Shown here piece after piece: positions 22,201 to 37,200 of a stretch of 64,000 nt of DNA (position 1 is its first letter; the number at the start of each line of letters is the position of its first letter). Position numbers and translations under genes: made by a program. The DNA is from Nematopogon swammerdamellus. Taxonomy: Eukaryota > Arthropoda > Insecta > Lepidoptera > Adelidae. The DNA is taken from NCBI GenBank assembly GCA_946902875.1, contig OX336340.1, positions 10,050,066 to 10,114,065 of the forward strand, in the 5' to 3' direction. The notes below the pieces were generated by a model. It made no database searches. It saw only the letters and a list, made by a program, of their open reading frames with translations, and was not told the DNA's origin.

Positions 22201-25200
22201 ATTTTTTTTCTAAAAAAATAAATGACTCATATTTTTTTTTCTTATTTTTTCCTGGGTATTCATAAACTGACCTGTTCGCTGGGTCCCGCTTGACGTTGAG
22301 TTTTGGGACACGTTGTATAATCAACGAATAAAATATATTTTTTCCATAACCTTACTTTGGCTACTTCTAGTTCGTGTATCGTGTTTTAAAAAGCTATTGC
22401 TCTGCCGCTTATAGATGACGCTTTACAATGGTTATAAATATATTAAAACTGAATATATCAGGTGAGTAATATTGATGGTACATCTTTCCGAAATAGTGTA
22501 ATTTTACCTTGTATGCAGCCTTAGGTCCAAGTAATATGCTAATAAAAAAAATATCTATGAAAATGTACCTATGTAATATACATATACATGTGGACCCGGT
22601 TATGATCACAGTTGGAGTTCAAAATTGTCTACTTTCATTAATTTCGGCAGAATTTTTCTAAAATGTTTAAAGAAAGAAAATAGAAAGAAGGAAAGATTTT
22701 TATTTCAGCCAACAGTGACATAATAATAAATAAAGTGATGTTTCTACGGACGACCGGCGGCCGCTGCGTCATCCGCGACCTGAGCTGTGAGCAAAAAGTC
22801 ACACGAAGCTAAGCCACGCGCAAAAGTGAACCCTAATAAATAAAGCCAAGTTTCCACAGGCGACTGGCGGCCATGTAACGTACGTCAATATATAAATATC
22901 CTTATGACTAGAGAACCGCTTTATCGATTTACATACGGTTTTCACTGTTATATTCTGTCACTGGCAGCACAACTCCGATTACTCTGCTTACCCCGATTGT
23001 TGCGACACAGCGTGTGGTATGTATGTATGTATGTATGCATTTTCTCACTTGTAAAGGTCATTTTAAGCTATAAATGATAGATAACACTACATTCGGCGGT
23101 CTGAGCTGTAAGCAAAAAATCACGTGAAGCGAAGCCGCTCGTAACAGCTAAAAAAAGTGAGGTGTCGTCGGACACCCGACAGAAGCGAAGCTTCTTACAC
23201 TTTGTATTTAAAATCCAATTATTAATTTAATTCGATCGGGATAGCGTCATCTATGCGATAGCTCAACTTCAAAAGACTAATAGATGGCGCTGGACAGCGC
23301 AGCCAACTGGCCAACAATTGGCTGGGCAGCGCGTAGCCTGCTGCGGCAACGCTGTGCAGCCCTGCCCAGCCAATATGGAGTGTTGCAACTTCCGTTCGTA
23401 CATTCGTGACGTTTGACTTTTTATGGGTTAGGTATCCATCCGCAATGTCCGGTATTATAAATCTTCGCTTCAAAGAGTTTAAATTTTATAATATGTATAA
23501 ATATTATGTCACAACCCTTTGACAGGAAAAGTATGTGCCGCAGCATTTACCTGGTGTTATAACAATTTCAGGTTTACCAATGTGAAGAAAAGGACTTCCA
23601 CCAGCTACACGAAATGCTAATAAAGAAGCAGACAAATAAGTGTAACTTACTTCCTGGACAACCTAATTATGGTTAGTAGTTCTGACATAACATCTGTAAA
23701 TGTTAACGTGGTACAAGTATGATAAACCTTTCTTGCGAGAGTTCTGAGGTTCGAATCCGGTCGCGTCGGTGTGTACCAATGAGTTTTTTCGAACTGAAAA
23801 ATATTACGTGCACACCTTCACCAGCTGCTCCATATTTCGGTTTCCATGTAGGTATAACTGCACATCCACAGGGATGACTTAAGTGGCGTAAAGTTGTATA
23901 ACGAATTATTATGATCCGTTACCTAAATAAAATGTTGGTTATTATTTCAGTCAGCTTGCTAAGTAGTTGCTATTTAATTTCTGTTACCTACCTGAATCGG
24001 ATGCTTGCTCGTCATAATTTCCCTTACAGAACATCAGCCTGTATGTTCGTTTAAAGTTTTGCTAATTCCTACACAAGTAGGCAAGTAGTCGGAATCATAA
24101 ATGCAGGTATTCTTTGCTCTTACACTACAGACTGAAGAACTGTCTCAGTCTCAACTGAACAAAACGTTCAGTCAGGCCGTGACTCGCGGCACGTTGATCA
24201 TGCTTTCGTGAGGCGAGGTGGATTGGGCTGCGTGGAATACACTATTGGTTTTTTTTTTATAGAAACTGGACACGGTTGGCTACATCACCTACAACATCCG
24301 TGATGTCAGCCCATAACACCGGGTGAACTAGGTGCCATGTCAGTGCTTCCCTTCATTTCATGTCAGCTACACTGAACTGGACGGAAAACACGAACTATTT
24401 ACATAGCTGTTTCGACCGACGTTTCGCTAAATGCGGTGGGACCAACACGGCCGGGATAACCATACCACTTAGTAAGTTAAGAAGGGAAGGGACCTACAAT
24501 TTTAACGTAGAATCCGAAACACGGTCAGCCTCTAACGGTCGAGTGGTTACCCATCCAAGTACTGAACGCGCTCAGCGTTGCTTAACAACAGTCGACCGAC
24601 CGCACCACTGAGCTTCCGAGGCTGACTATTGGTATTGGCCGCCTTCCGTTTATAACGGCAGATGTGCAAGAGGGATGTACTGTGTGGGGTCGGTACTTAA
24701 TAAGAATAGTCCCACTGCATCTCTCCCCGTGCATGTCGTAAAAGGCGACTAAGGGATAAGCGGCCTGCAGACACCCCGGTCGACTTGTGGCTTTCATGGA
24801 AGACACAGGGTGGCTGGGGTAGCTGGAGACTGCGGGGTTTTGCATGAAGGCCCCCAACCAAGCGGGGTTAGTTTGCAGGCCTAGAGCCAACCCCAAACCA
24901 AAACAACAACAATGTGCAACAGGTATAGTGGTGGCGCTGCGTATGCTGAGCAACGCCGGCAGCGTGTCGGAGGCGGTCGCGTCGGGCGCCACCATCACCG
25001 CCAAGCGGGGCTTCCCCGACGTCATCATGCCCGGCGACGTGCGCAACGACCTCTACCTCACGCTCGAGCGCGCAGAGTTTGAGCGCGCCGGCAAGAGCAC
25101 CGCCAAGAACGTCCTCGTCACCGTCACCGTCCACGACAGTAGCGGACAACTCATACAGGTATCTACATACCGCAATCTACGCTCCTCGCTTCCACTTCTC

Positions 25201-28200
25201 ATTCAAACAACATTGTTTTCGTCGTAGGTGTCCGTATCTTATGTGTTGTTCTTTTTTTAGGCTATCAATACGGAAGCCTATTACTAAGCCTACGCCGTTT
25301 GTCTGTCTGTAACTTTTGAACCGTAATGCCTGTTAAAATTTTCACAGAATATGTGTTATGATGGCGGAAATTCCAACAACTATTAAAAAAAAACAAAAAG
25401 TAGGGCGTTATATCTCCTACAAGAAACGTGCTAAGAGTCGATTAGTACATATTCACGCTACTAGATAATAGATGGCGCCACAGGTAGTTTGCATTACAGA
25501 CAGAAAAAAAGAAGGAAGGTGTGGAACTGAGCTTGCGATGGATTCACCGAACATATCCGGGCCCATCGGCAGTAGAGGAGGGTGTTAATCAAGGTCGGGA
25601 CTAGCGAGTGGCCACTCTAAATAATTTCCCGTGCATGCTTCACGTTTCGGCTCGCATCAAGCCCTCGTCAGCTAGTCTGCGTTGACTAGGACACGGGGAC
25701 TCTCGACCTCCCTCTCTCTACCTATCCATATTCTGTAGGTTGCTTCCAGTGACGTTTTGTGACGATGTACTTTTTGACACATATGGTATAGCTGATTTAC
25801 GGAACCCTCTGTGCGTGGGTAAAACTCGCACTTGACCGATCTTTATTTGTAATTTAGGTGTTTTATTTTTATGTGTGTTTTCTTTATGTAATATGGGCTG
25901 AAATTGTCTGAAATATACTAATTGTCTCTGGAACGAGGACATGAGAAGATACTAGCTAGTAGTGGACTTATTTATATACATACGTAAGTCAACCTTTTTT
26001 CAAAGTTCACGAAGCTCGGAAGACATACAAGACAGATTCGCACCGCCTAATGGATAATAGGTACTGACTGTGTCCGGGTCTCCAATATTGAGCCCCAATT
26101 AATTCAGCTACTATGAAAGAAACATTCCCAGTGCTGATTTGTTATGAAGGTGTGTTTGTTGAGTTAGTTAGAGAATGTTGATTGTGACAGGATTGCGTGT
26201 GGGGCGCCAGCGGCAGCACGGGCGCGTCCTCGTACGAGTCGCTGGTGCTGTACCACAACAACAGTCCCGCGTGGATGGAGCAGCTGAAGCTGGGTGTGCC
26301 GATCGACACATTCACACTCGCGCACGTTCGCTTCGAGTTCCGACATTGCTCCAGTCAGTATACATTTTGACAAGTCACTTGATATTGCTTGTACATTACT
26401 TATGTATGTAGTTTATAGTCTAACTAATCATATGCTCAACTCTAACGAATCTTTGCTAACTATTTAAACATAAATTTTAAAAGTTAAGTGATATCTCACG
26501 CTAGTTTCCTAAAGAAAGTCCTTGATTTCATTCAGATATCATGTTAAAAATAATAATAGTATCTTGTGTCAAGTAATACTAATGATAAAGCCTCAGTAGT
26601 AACTTGGTTCCTTGCTACAGCGCGTGACAAGAGTGAGAGGCGACTATTTGGCTTCTCATTCGCACGTCTGATGGAGCAGAGCGGTGCAACGTTGGGCGAC
26701 GGCGCTCACGAGCTATATGTCTACAAGTGCGACGATCCTTCCAAGTTAGTAGTTACAGTTATTATATGCAGTTACTTTCTCTACTTCCTTGTTCCTGCTG
26801 AAGTTTAAGGCGAGTATTTATGAAGGCTCGAAAGGGGAAGATTTTCAGACAAGTCTAAAGTTGTTTAATTATCATATATGTAACTTGCAATAAGTTAGAG
26901 ACAAAAATATGTATACGAGGCATCCCAAGAAATTTCATAATGCATTAACAGAAAAACGCTATAACTCTATGAACGCAACTTAATAAAATACAAAATATTT
27001 TTTTTATTACTTCTAGTATTTAACGCAGATCCATCTAGTGATATTTTCATAAACAGCTTAATAGCAAAGTTTACGCGTAGAGGGATAGATGGCGTTCAGA
27101 ACGTTATATATACCAAAAAGTAATACTTGACTCCTCCTAAACCTCTAGAATGAAAAGTTACTGAACATTTGTCTTATCGTTTTTCACGTACTGTTTTACT
27201 TTCTTCTCATAGTGCCATTTCTACCGAAGAAAGTGCTACGGCTATAAGGCGATCTCAATTTTTATTTGAAAATGTTTTCAGACTGAGCAATGCCAGCTAC
27301 TTGACGCTGCCATCGTGCGCCAGCGACGTGGGTCGTGCAGCGCCGGTCGACGGAGTCACGCCTTTCTTCCAGCGGAGCTCCAAGGAGCATTGTGTCATCA
27401 GCACTCTCCTCTGCTCCACTAAACTTACACAAAATGGTCAGTTAAAGTAAATCTTTCGTGTAGTTATTAATATTAATAATAATTAATTAGCTAAAATTAT
27501 TATTATCCTACCTATCCATTATCCTTATTAAAACACAGACTGGATTCTCTTAGCACACATAGTTTGCAACTCCAGACCTTTCGTATTTATAAGTTACTGG
27601 CGCCTTACCACTTACATAGTGTGATATTTGCAGAGAATCTGTTTGCTCACTCAGTGTAATACTTAGGACTTGCTCACATACACAGTGTTATACTCGTAGA
27701 GGACCTGTACTCTTATCACAAGATTTAACCTACACCGCATACTACGCTACGCCGTGTTCTCCGCATCATTTTGTATGGAGAAACGAAGTTCGCAAATCTA
27801 TCACTAAAGGCGCTGCTCCGTTTTTCTATACAAAATGACGCGGAGAACACGGGGCGTAGCGTAGTAGGCGGTGTAGGTTAAATCTCGTGATAGGGTACTG
27901 GTTATTAACGCAGTGTAATACTGGCAGAGGACCTACTGGCGCTGCTGCAGTGGCGCGCGCGGCCGGAGAAGGTGCAGGAGACTCTGCTGCGGGTGCTGCG
28001 GCTCGGCGACGGACTCAGCTGCGAGGAGCTCGTCAAGTTCCTCAGGGATGTCCTCGATGCACTCTTTGCCCTCTTCTCCACTGAGGACGGAAACAGGTAC
28101 CTACCTAGCGGATCTTTACATATTTGTTTTCTTTTCATATTCTCTTTCACAGGTAAAAACTTGTCACTTGGTGAATTTCACCCCTTAGGTAATAATTAAT

Positions 28201-31200
28201 ATTCACAACATTATTAATCACAACAAAGCAAAGTATGAAAATAAAGTATATTGTTCCGCAAATGATCTAAGACAGCGACAGATTCAACACTGGTGCACTG
28301 CCTAACTAAAGTAAAATTAGAAGTATGGAACCTAACAAATATTTTGTTAACTGCTCGAACACATTGTTTTGGGATAATTTAATTTAGAAAAGTTTTACAT
28401 AAAAGCGACGCATCTTTAATTGACTAACGGCTGCCTGCTGGCCTCTTTACCCAGCAGTTAGATTGAATAATGCTGATGTTATCGTCTATGTGCACGATGT
28501 GTCGTGTCAGATAATTTGCATAAAATAATAGTGATAATGATTTGCCGACAGCACGCCGCACTCAGGCACTGTGTTCCTGGTTCTGGTCTCCATCTGTAGT
28601 CTGCTGGACGAGAGCCGTTTCCAGCACTTCAAGCCCGTTCTCGATGTCTACATCGAGGAACATTTTTCAGCTGCTCTTGTTTATAAGTAAGCAAAATCTT
28701 TACCTCTGCATTAACTAATATACCCCTAGAGGCATTAAGTGTTACCTTTTGCCCATATTTTATTTGAGTGCAATAAATATATAAAATTTATATAATATAC
28801 AAAAAACACAAAATATTTCGGCCCTTTATGGGCCGTCGTCAGTTGATTAGAATTATACAACGACCTCACCTAGAACTAATAGACACCACCTCAGAGCGAC
28901 ACGCCATACAAACGAGCGTACCACATGTTTTCCCCTCGTTGAAAGCAGTGTTGCTGTTATAATATTGTAACTTAAACATTCGCTATTCCTTATTCCATAT
29001 TTGGTCGCTAGTTACTACTTTATATTTAGAGATACAACCCGTTAATACTATTTTATTTTTTTAGAAACAAATGCAATCACTAACATGCATTAACATCATG
29101 ATAGTTAAACAAATTATAAACCTACTTCCCTCAAACGCAAAAAGTTCTCTGATCTTGCAACACCAACAATATCTCTTCATAGACCCATCTTGTTCTAACG
29201 CGTTTAATTATGATATGACGTCGCACGTGACGACGGCAGCTAAGGATTCAGTGGCCCTCTCGCTCGCACATTCGTTTAGTGCCCCAGGGGCGCATTCTAA
29301 AATTAAATTTATGTTGTTTCGTTACATACGTTACCTATATATATATTTTACGTTTTTACTTCTTGGATAGAATTTTTGAAGTGAAAACTTCTTTAGTGGC
29401 GATTGGCACTTGTTTATATGGGGAAAAAATGTTATGTTCGCGTCAGCGCGTCGGCCCTGGATGAACTAAAACAGACAAGGCTGGTAGCCATGGTAACCGT
29501 CTTCTTGCCGCTCCGCGCCGCCATCTTGTTCTAATGCGGGCATCATTTTAGATAGTTTTAACATTTATTGACGGCACATTTGGGCATTTTGCCGCATCGA
29601 AAAATTTTCGCTGAGTTCGTTGTGTTCGCTCCATAACAAGTTGACAGCCAACTGACAGCCAACGACGACGACGGTTGACAGTTGACTGAAAGAGTCGAAG
29701 GGCTTATGCAAGCTCGCGCACGGGAAAGGGCGTATGCTACGTGTCACGCTGAATAGTGCAATTGCTCCGTCTTTTAGTTTTAGGTGAGGTCGTTGGAATT
29801 ATAATATAGATCATAGATTATAAATTTTTATTATTATTTTTTATTTTTTTTATTATTATTTTCGGTGATGGATGGTGGTTGATATGCAATGATTATTATG
29901 ATTATTCATTATATATATACTGAGCGGAAATTCGCGAATTTCGGCGCACCTGCACAACTTAAATATTTATTAAAATAATGAAAGCAGATCAATAACCTCT
30001 ATTAGCACTTAAAAGCCAATGAAATTATCCACAAATAACGTTAGACTAGAAACCAGTTTGGCATCCTGCCAGATATTACGTAGGCATAAACTGACAACCG
30101 TCAAAATATTTTTTTCTTTTGGCCTGGGAATATTTCTAAAGTGTGTTCTATAGGAAAGGTTTAAATCCATACAATCCGCCATTCTCACTCGTTCTAATAA
30201 GAAAAATTAATTGAAGTCGCTATTAGCGATATTTTTCCATGCATATGTTTGAGGGCCGGCCGGCTCCATTGAAACTCAACGTGCTTCGTAAATGGTTTGG
30301 GGGTCGGCCGGCCCCATCAGCCCCAAGAGGTTAATGTGGTCGTTTTGTACATTTAAACTTTAATTTTTCACGAGGACAGACACACATACATACAACAGAG
30401 TACTTTTCATCATTACTCTTTCTTGACTTCCTGTCTTTTCGACACACATTTTCAGATTTAGATATACTTCATCAGTGGTTTGTAAAATTGTGATGATGGG
30501 TTGTGTGGTGCAGGGGCCTACTGTCGTCGGTGCAGCACTGCGCTGAGTGGGCGGCGGGTGCGGAGGGACAGGAGCCGATACGCAAGTGTCTCCGCTCGCT
30601 GGGCATCGTGATGCGGCTGGCAGTGCAGTCGCGGCGGCTGTTCGCGCGCGCCACCGGCGGCCAGTACGAGGACAGCTTCAGGAGGGACGTGCGGGCCGCG
30701 CTCGCCGCCCTCACCTCGCTCGCCGGACATCCGCATCAGGAGCACCTGTTGCCTGCGCAGGTCACTTGTCTAGTCAATATCTGATTATGATTTAAAGTGT
30801 GAGAGTTAGGGCCCCTGAGTTTGTTATCACTGCGACTGCGACTGCGATATATTGTGATCTCTCAAAAGTTTAGAGCTTGTTTCGTTTCGTCGAACAAATG
30901 ATGAATTCACTCACGGCATTCATTCGGGTGTGGTGGCGTGCCTTGGGAGAGGCCTATGCCCAGCAGTGGACCGATACGGGCTGATGATGATGATGTAATA
31001 TATTCTCTCTCTCTCTCCCTCCCCCTCCCTCCTGTTCCCTCCCACCCGCCCTTCCCCTACCTCCTTTCCTCCCCGATCCCCACCCCCTCCCGCTCTCTCC
31101 CACCCGTTCAGTGGAACCAATTTATTATACACTAATATAATATACAATAGCAACGGATTTTAGGCCCACAGATTCCACTAAAGATCAGTGTTAAAACGTT

Positions 31201-34200
31201 TAGCACATGTTGCAGATAGCGTTGATACAGTCGTGGCCGGCTGTAGCTAAAGAGGTGGCCAGCGCCCTGGGCCCAGTGGAGGCGGGTCGCGCCACGGCCG
31301 CCTTACTAGACGCGCCGGCCTCCGGAGCACCCACCCCTCTGTCTCGCGCCCGCCTCACCGCCGCTCAAACCATACTCAAGGGTCCTTTGGGACAAGATCC
31401 TGGTAATTTGTAATTTTTAATAGATAGGTATGTCACACTTTCTTGTCTGTTTTCTGTTTTTAAATTGGTTTACTGTTTTTGCATTGCTCCTATCAAAAGG
31501 GACTTTGTTCAAGAGTTCACAGCTTACAATTTTGTTTTATCAATGTAAGTTTATATGCATATTTAATAGGCATACCAAGGGGTTAATTAGCATTTTATAT
31601 GTATTGCATTGTGAAGTCCTTTCTTCACGGATAATTATTTATGTGACAGGAGATAACAAAATTCTTTACCAATATATATAGTATGTGTGATTGATTATAA
31701 AAGCCTCATCATCATCATCTATTTTTATTGTACCAAACTTGACAGCTGTGCCGTATATAGTGTGCGATTCGGCATAGTGAACAGATAATAGCTTCTTTAT
31801 TTAGTTAGAACAACTACACAGTTAACATCACATTCTATCTTATAACTTCACAGAAGCGCGCAACATTCTGCTCCGGAGTGCATGCCAACACCTGCGACTG
31901 CAGTTGGCGCGGCGCGAGGAGGCAGCGCAGTGCGCAGAGATGCTGGGCGAGCTGGTGGTGCTGTTGTGGCGGCGGCGGCAGGAGGCGGAGCTGGACGCAG
32001 ACGACCTCGACCCGGACGTGGACGTGCTGTGTCTCAACACGCTCGATGTGCTCGTAGAGACAGTGTTGCATCTCATCGGCGGCAACTCTCCAGTGTCCGT
32101 GAGTACTTTGTTTATTGTTTATTGTTTATTTAGCATCTATTGGCAGTACACTGCGCTCAGATTTGTCATATTTACATTGTAACATTCCGCCAGTTCGATT
32201 ATCACAGCGAAGAAGAACTGACAAGAAACTTCACTGGAAATTTTTTCAATGTCCACTTGGTCTATACAAAAATGTTTGCCACTGCCTAGACACGCATGTG
32301 CTGATTTGTGACATGCAGCAGTTCATGACAAAGTGAAAACATTTTTACTATGAAATTGTATGGACTACTGGTTTCTGTCACAAACCACCACATGTCGCTA
32401 TCGCATAACTAATTAATTACATTTATATCGCATCATTAATTATATTTATTTATCATGTGATTCTGACAACTTCTGAAGTATATAGGTATTATGTAAAAAG
32501 TCCGGTGTATAGTGCCATCGTCAAATTTGATAAGAAATTTTATCAAGTCATTATTTGATTTTGTTAGTAAGAAGGTAACATACCACAATGTAGTATAAAA
32601 TCTCGAGGGTAAAAAAAATAAAAAAATAAAATAGATACACAAGTACCCATTGTCTTAGAGTTAGTAGAGAACATTACGTTATGTCATACTTTTGTACTTA
32701 ATTTATTATGTGTCAGAATCACAAAATTCGTCAGTTAAGGCATCTTTAATACTGTAATAGCTTTTTTTGATTAATATTTTTTTCAGGGTTATTTTGAAAG
32801 AATTTTCACCTAGATTCCTTATTTCCTGTGGTATTTTGTTATAAAATCTAACACTATTACATATAAAACTTTTTGACACTTTAGACAACCTATGTTTTAT
32901 TGCCAGTAGGTTATCCTTATGTCTAGTATTATAGTTGTGATTGTCCGAGTTAAAAGTGGAGACTAATAGTTGCTTTCTTGCATAACAAATGTTTTGAAAG
33001 ATGTAGGCACCAGGTAAAGTCATTATTCCTATTTCATTAAATGCATAACGACAAGTGTCTCTAGGTTTCATTCCTAGTATACACCGTAGGGCTCTTTTCT
33101 GTAATACAAATATTCGGTTTGATTCCGCTGCATTTCCCCAAAACATTAAACCATATGACATAAGACCGTCAAAGTAGGCATAGTATACAGTCTTTGCGGC
33201 TTGAATGCCGCAGAGCTCTTTAATTTTTTTTATAGCGTAGCAGGCTGAGCTTAGTTTGCCTGCTAGTTTATCTATATGAGCCTTTCAGGTTAATCCATTA
33301 TCAAATATTAAGCCCAGAAATGTAATTTCATTAGCTATTTTGAGGGATAAATCATTTACAGTGTTCACAATGTCATCTTGTATGCGTTTCCGAGTACCCA
33401 ATGCGAAGTGCATTACATTAGTCTTATTTACATTCAATAGTAAATTATTAGATTGAAACCATGACTGTAGTGAATGTATTACTATTACAAATGACTTCCG
33501 TAGTTCCTCCATACATAAATCCTTCAAGACAACAGATATATCATCAGCAAACATGACTAATTCTATGTCCTCTGGAACACAGCTAGATATATCATTAACA
33601 TATATTAAGAAAAGAAGTGGTCCTAGTATTGAGCCTTGTGGTACACCTATACTGACAGGTTCTACGCCCGACTTTACTCCATTAATATCACAGATTTGTT
33701 TTCTATTTTTTAGATATGATTCACATAGATTCAATGCTTTCTCTCTTACTCCGTAGTGTTCAAGCTTCATTAATATGATATCATGGTTTACGCAGTCAAA
33801 TGCTTTAGATAGGTCACAAAAAATTCCGTATGTTTGCTTTGATTGGTCTAGTGAAGTTAAAACTGATCGGATCATTGATGCAATCGCATCTCCGGTAGAC
33901 TTGCCCTTTTGAAAACCAAATTGTTTAAAATTAATAATATTATGCCTATTAAAAAATGTGATTAATCTTTTTTCAATACATTTTTCAAATACCTTGCTGA
34001 ACACTGGTAATAGAGAAACTGGGCGGTAGTTGCCGATGTCTTTATGACAACCTTTTTTGTATAATGGGATGACTCTGGCAATTTTTAGAGCATCAGGAAA
34101 TGTTCCACTTGCAATACACTGATTCATAACAAATGCTCCGCTTGGGAGACGCTGGACGAGCTGGTGGCGCTGCTGTAGCATCGGCGGCAGGAGGCGACGC

Positions 34201-37200
34201 GGACGAACTCGACCCGGATGAGGATGTGCTTTGTCTCAACACGCTCGATGTTCTCGTAGATACAGTGTTGCTTCTCATCGGCGGCAACTCTCCAGTGTCC
34301 GTGAGTACTATTCCGCTCGGGAAACGCTGGGCGAGCTGGTAGCGCTGCTGTAGCGACGGCGGCAGGAGACGTTGCGGACGAACTCCACCCGGATGAGGTT
34401 GTGCTCTGTCTCTACACGCTCGTCGTGCTCGTAGAGACAGTGTTGCATCTCATCGGCGGCAACTCTCCAGTGTCCGTGAGTACTGTTCCGCTCGGGAAAC
34501 ACTGGGCGAGCTGGTGGCGCTGCTGTAGCGACGGCGGCAGGAGACGTTGCGGACGAACTCCACCCGGATGAGGATGTGCTGTGTCTCTACACGCTCGTCG
34601 TGCTCGTAGATACAGTGTTGCTTCTCATCGGCGGCAACTCTCCAGTGTCCGTGAGTACTGTTCCGCTCGGGAAACGCTGGGCGAGCTGGTGGCGCTGCTG
34701 TAGCGACGGCGGCAGGAGACGTTGCGGACGAACTCCACCCGGATGAGGATGTGCTGTGTCTCTACACGCTCGTCGTGCTCGTAGAGACAGTGTTGCATCT
34801 CATTGGCGGCAACTCTCCAGTGTCCGTGAGTACTATTCCGCTCGGGAAACGCTGAGCGAGCTGGTGGCGCTGCTGTAGCGACGGCGGCAGGAGGCAACAC
34901 GGACGAACTCGACCTGGATGTGGACGTGCCGTGTCCGTGTCGTCTGTGTTGGATGGTGGTCAACTATTGCATAAAACAAAACAAAAAACACTTAACTAAG
35001 AATATTTCAAGTGCCATAGTTCCATTACATATTTAGAGCCTGCATTTCCTATAATAAATACTTCTCCACACTATACATAACAACATCAACAAGAGAATGA
35101 ACATATTTTGTTTGATGTGACAGGGTTCGATGGTAGCGGGACTGCTGGGCGCGCTAGAGCTGCTGCGGCCCGCGCACTACCAGCGCCTCTGGGCTCACCT
35201 GGCTCCACATCCGCACGACCGCAAACCTCTCAAGGACTTCCTCATGAGAGCCTTCCTCGTCTTCAGGCATCTGGTTGAGCAGGACGTAAGTGTCGGAGAT
35301 AATTTTCCAGGAAAAAAAAAACTTCGTTTTTCGAGATACGCCATTTTTGTAAGCAATGACAAAAGATGAACCGTCCTGCGGTCTTGGATGGGTCTACGAC
35401 ATGTGTCCATATTGTATTAAAGTTTGTGGCGGTTCACTCGCCACAAATGTCAGATGTGCGGCCGAGCTAGCCAACGATACGCCGCTTCGCCGCTCCATTA
35501 GCACCGATCGCTCCCGCTCCCCAGAAGCGCCTAAACATGAAAAAGCTTGTCGTGCACACATGATCCCACGCACTCGGCCGGCCACGCGCGCTCCACATCT
35601 CGTGACAACCCGAGGCCGCAGGGATAGCCTACAATCGTTGTACTCAAGCTCTTATAGTGTCAAGTAAATTAGTTTGGACAATATTTTATTGTTTTACTAG
35701 ACTCTTTGTGTGGGGAAACATGCCCGATACAAGAGACATTGCACACCATGCAAACCATAGCATAACCCCCACAAGTTCTACTTTGACGAATAATCCAACT
35801 CGCACACTTTTGGCTGAACCTTCTAGAAAAGTGTATTCATTACCAGGTTTTTGTTTTAGCTTCTTTGCTATTGATCTGTCTTTATTTGAAAGGTCATTCC
35901 GTAATATGGTTGCATTTTTATACTTTGTTTGGTTGACTTTGCTAGATACGCAAACCATCACAACTATGTGGACAACAAATAATTTAAAAAAAGGGAACTG
36001 TTGTTGCAGGTGTTTCCATCAGACTGGATGGTGCTCCGGGTGGCGAGCTGCCGGGTGCTGCTGGCGGCGCTGCAGGACCTGGCGCGCCCCCTGCTGGAGC
36101 GCTTCCTCGGCGACGACCCGCCGCAGTTCGACTCGCAGGTCACCTTACTAATCTCGCGCTCATGCCGAAACTCTTTGCACCTCTTATTGCAACTAGTTAT
36201 TGTCTCCAATATATTTAACCACCAATCTAAGGCACTCTTTTGTGACTTGACACACCCGTGTGCAGGTTCTGTTTAAAAGATGATGAAATCCCCATACACA
36301 TGTTTTGTGAATGTGAAGTGCTCATTCACAATAGAAGCGGTATTCTTGGGCGTTATATTTTTAACCGATGCCAAATACAGGCACTCAACCCCAAGAATAT
36401 AACTCGGTTCATAGTAGAAATCGACTTGGGGGTGAGCTGTAAACTTTTGAGAGATCACAATTGATCTTCTTAGGTCGCAGTGACAACAGGGCTAAGGGGC
36501 CCCAACTCTCACACTTTAAATCGTAATCATAAGGCGCTTTCTTCTACTTTTGACTGACACAAGAGTTTTCAAACTACACAATGATGTAAAGTTCATGAGT
36601 TTTAAAGGTGTGGAATGGGCTTCCTGGGAATATCTTTCCCAACTCTTGCTCTTTGCTTATCTACAAATTGCGGGAAAAATACCTTTCTCCAAATACGAGT
36701 TGGATCTGCACCTGCTAGCTAGGGGATACAATTAACTGCTTAGTGCAACTTCACTTTGAGCTAAGTCATCCGAACCATACATACATACATACCACACACA
36801 GCAGTAAGCAGATTTATCAGTGTTATGCTGCAAGTACTCTGGTAAATTACAGCACAACACCGACCACCACGTTTCCCAAAGTATTCGGACAAGATAACTA
36901 TCAAGCAGCAAGTAAGGCATGAAGACCCACCTGCTGCATGACTCGGTTGAAGGACCGCGCCAAGGTGAGAGGTGGCTATCCTGTCGCCCTTTAGCGCGGC
37001 ATCTTGTCCTTATACTTAGTCGCCTTTTCCGACATGGGGAGAGATGCAGTGGGGCTATTCTTGTACTGGGGCCAGTACAAGAATAGCACGGATAACACGG
37101 CATAACAATTCAGTTAAAGTAATAAACCGTGTGGGGCCGGTACTTTAAAAGAATAGCCCCACTGCATCTCTCCCCGTGTATGTCGTAAAAGGCGACTAAG

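Noticed and set aside
35356..36151. Open frames in mbc intron 14
   Set aside because: No recognised domain; the 3' part overlaps exon 15 in another frame.
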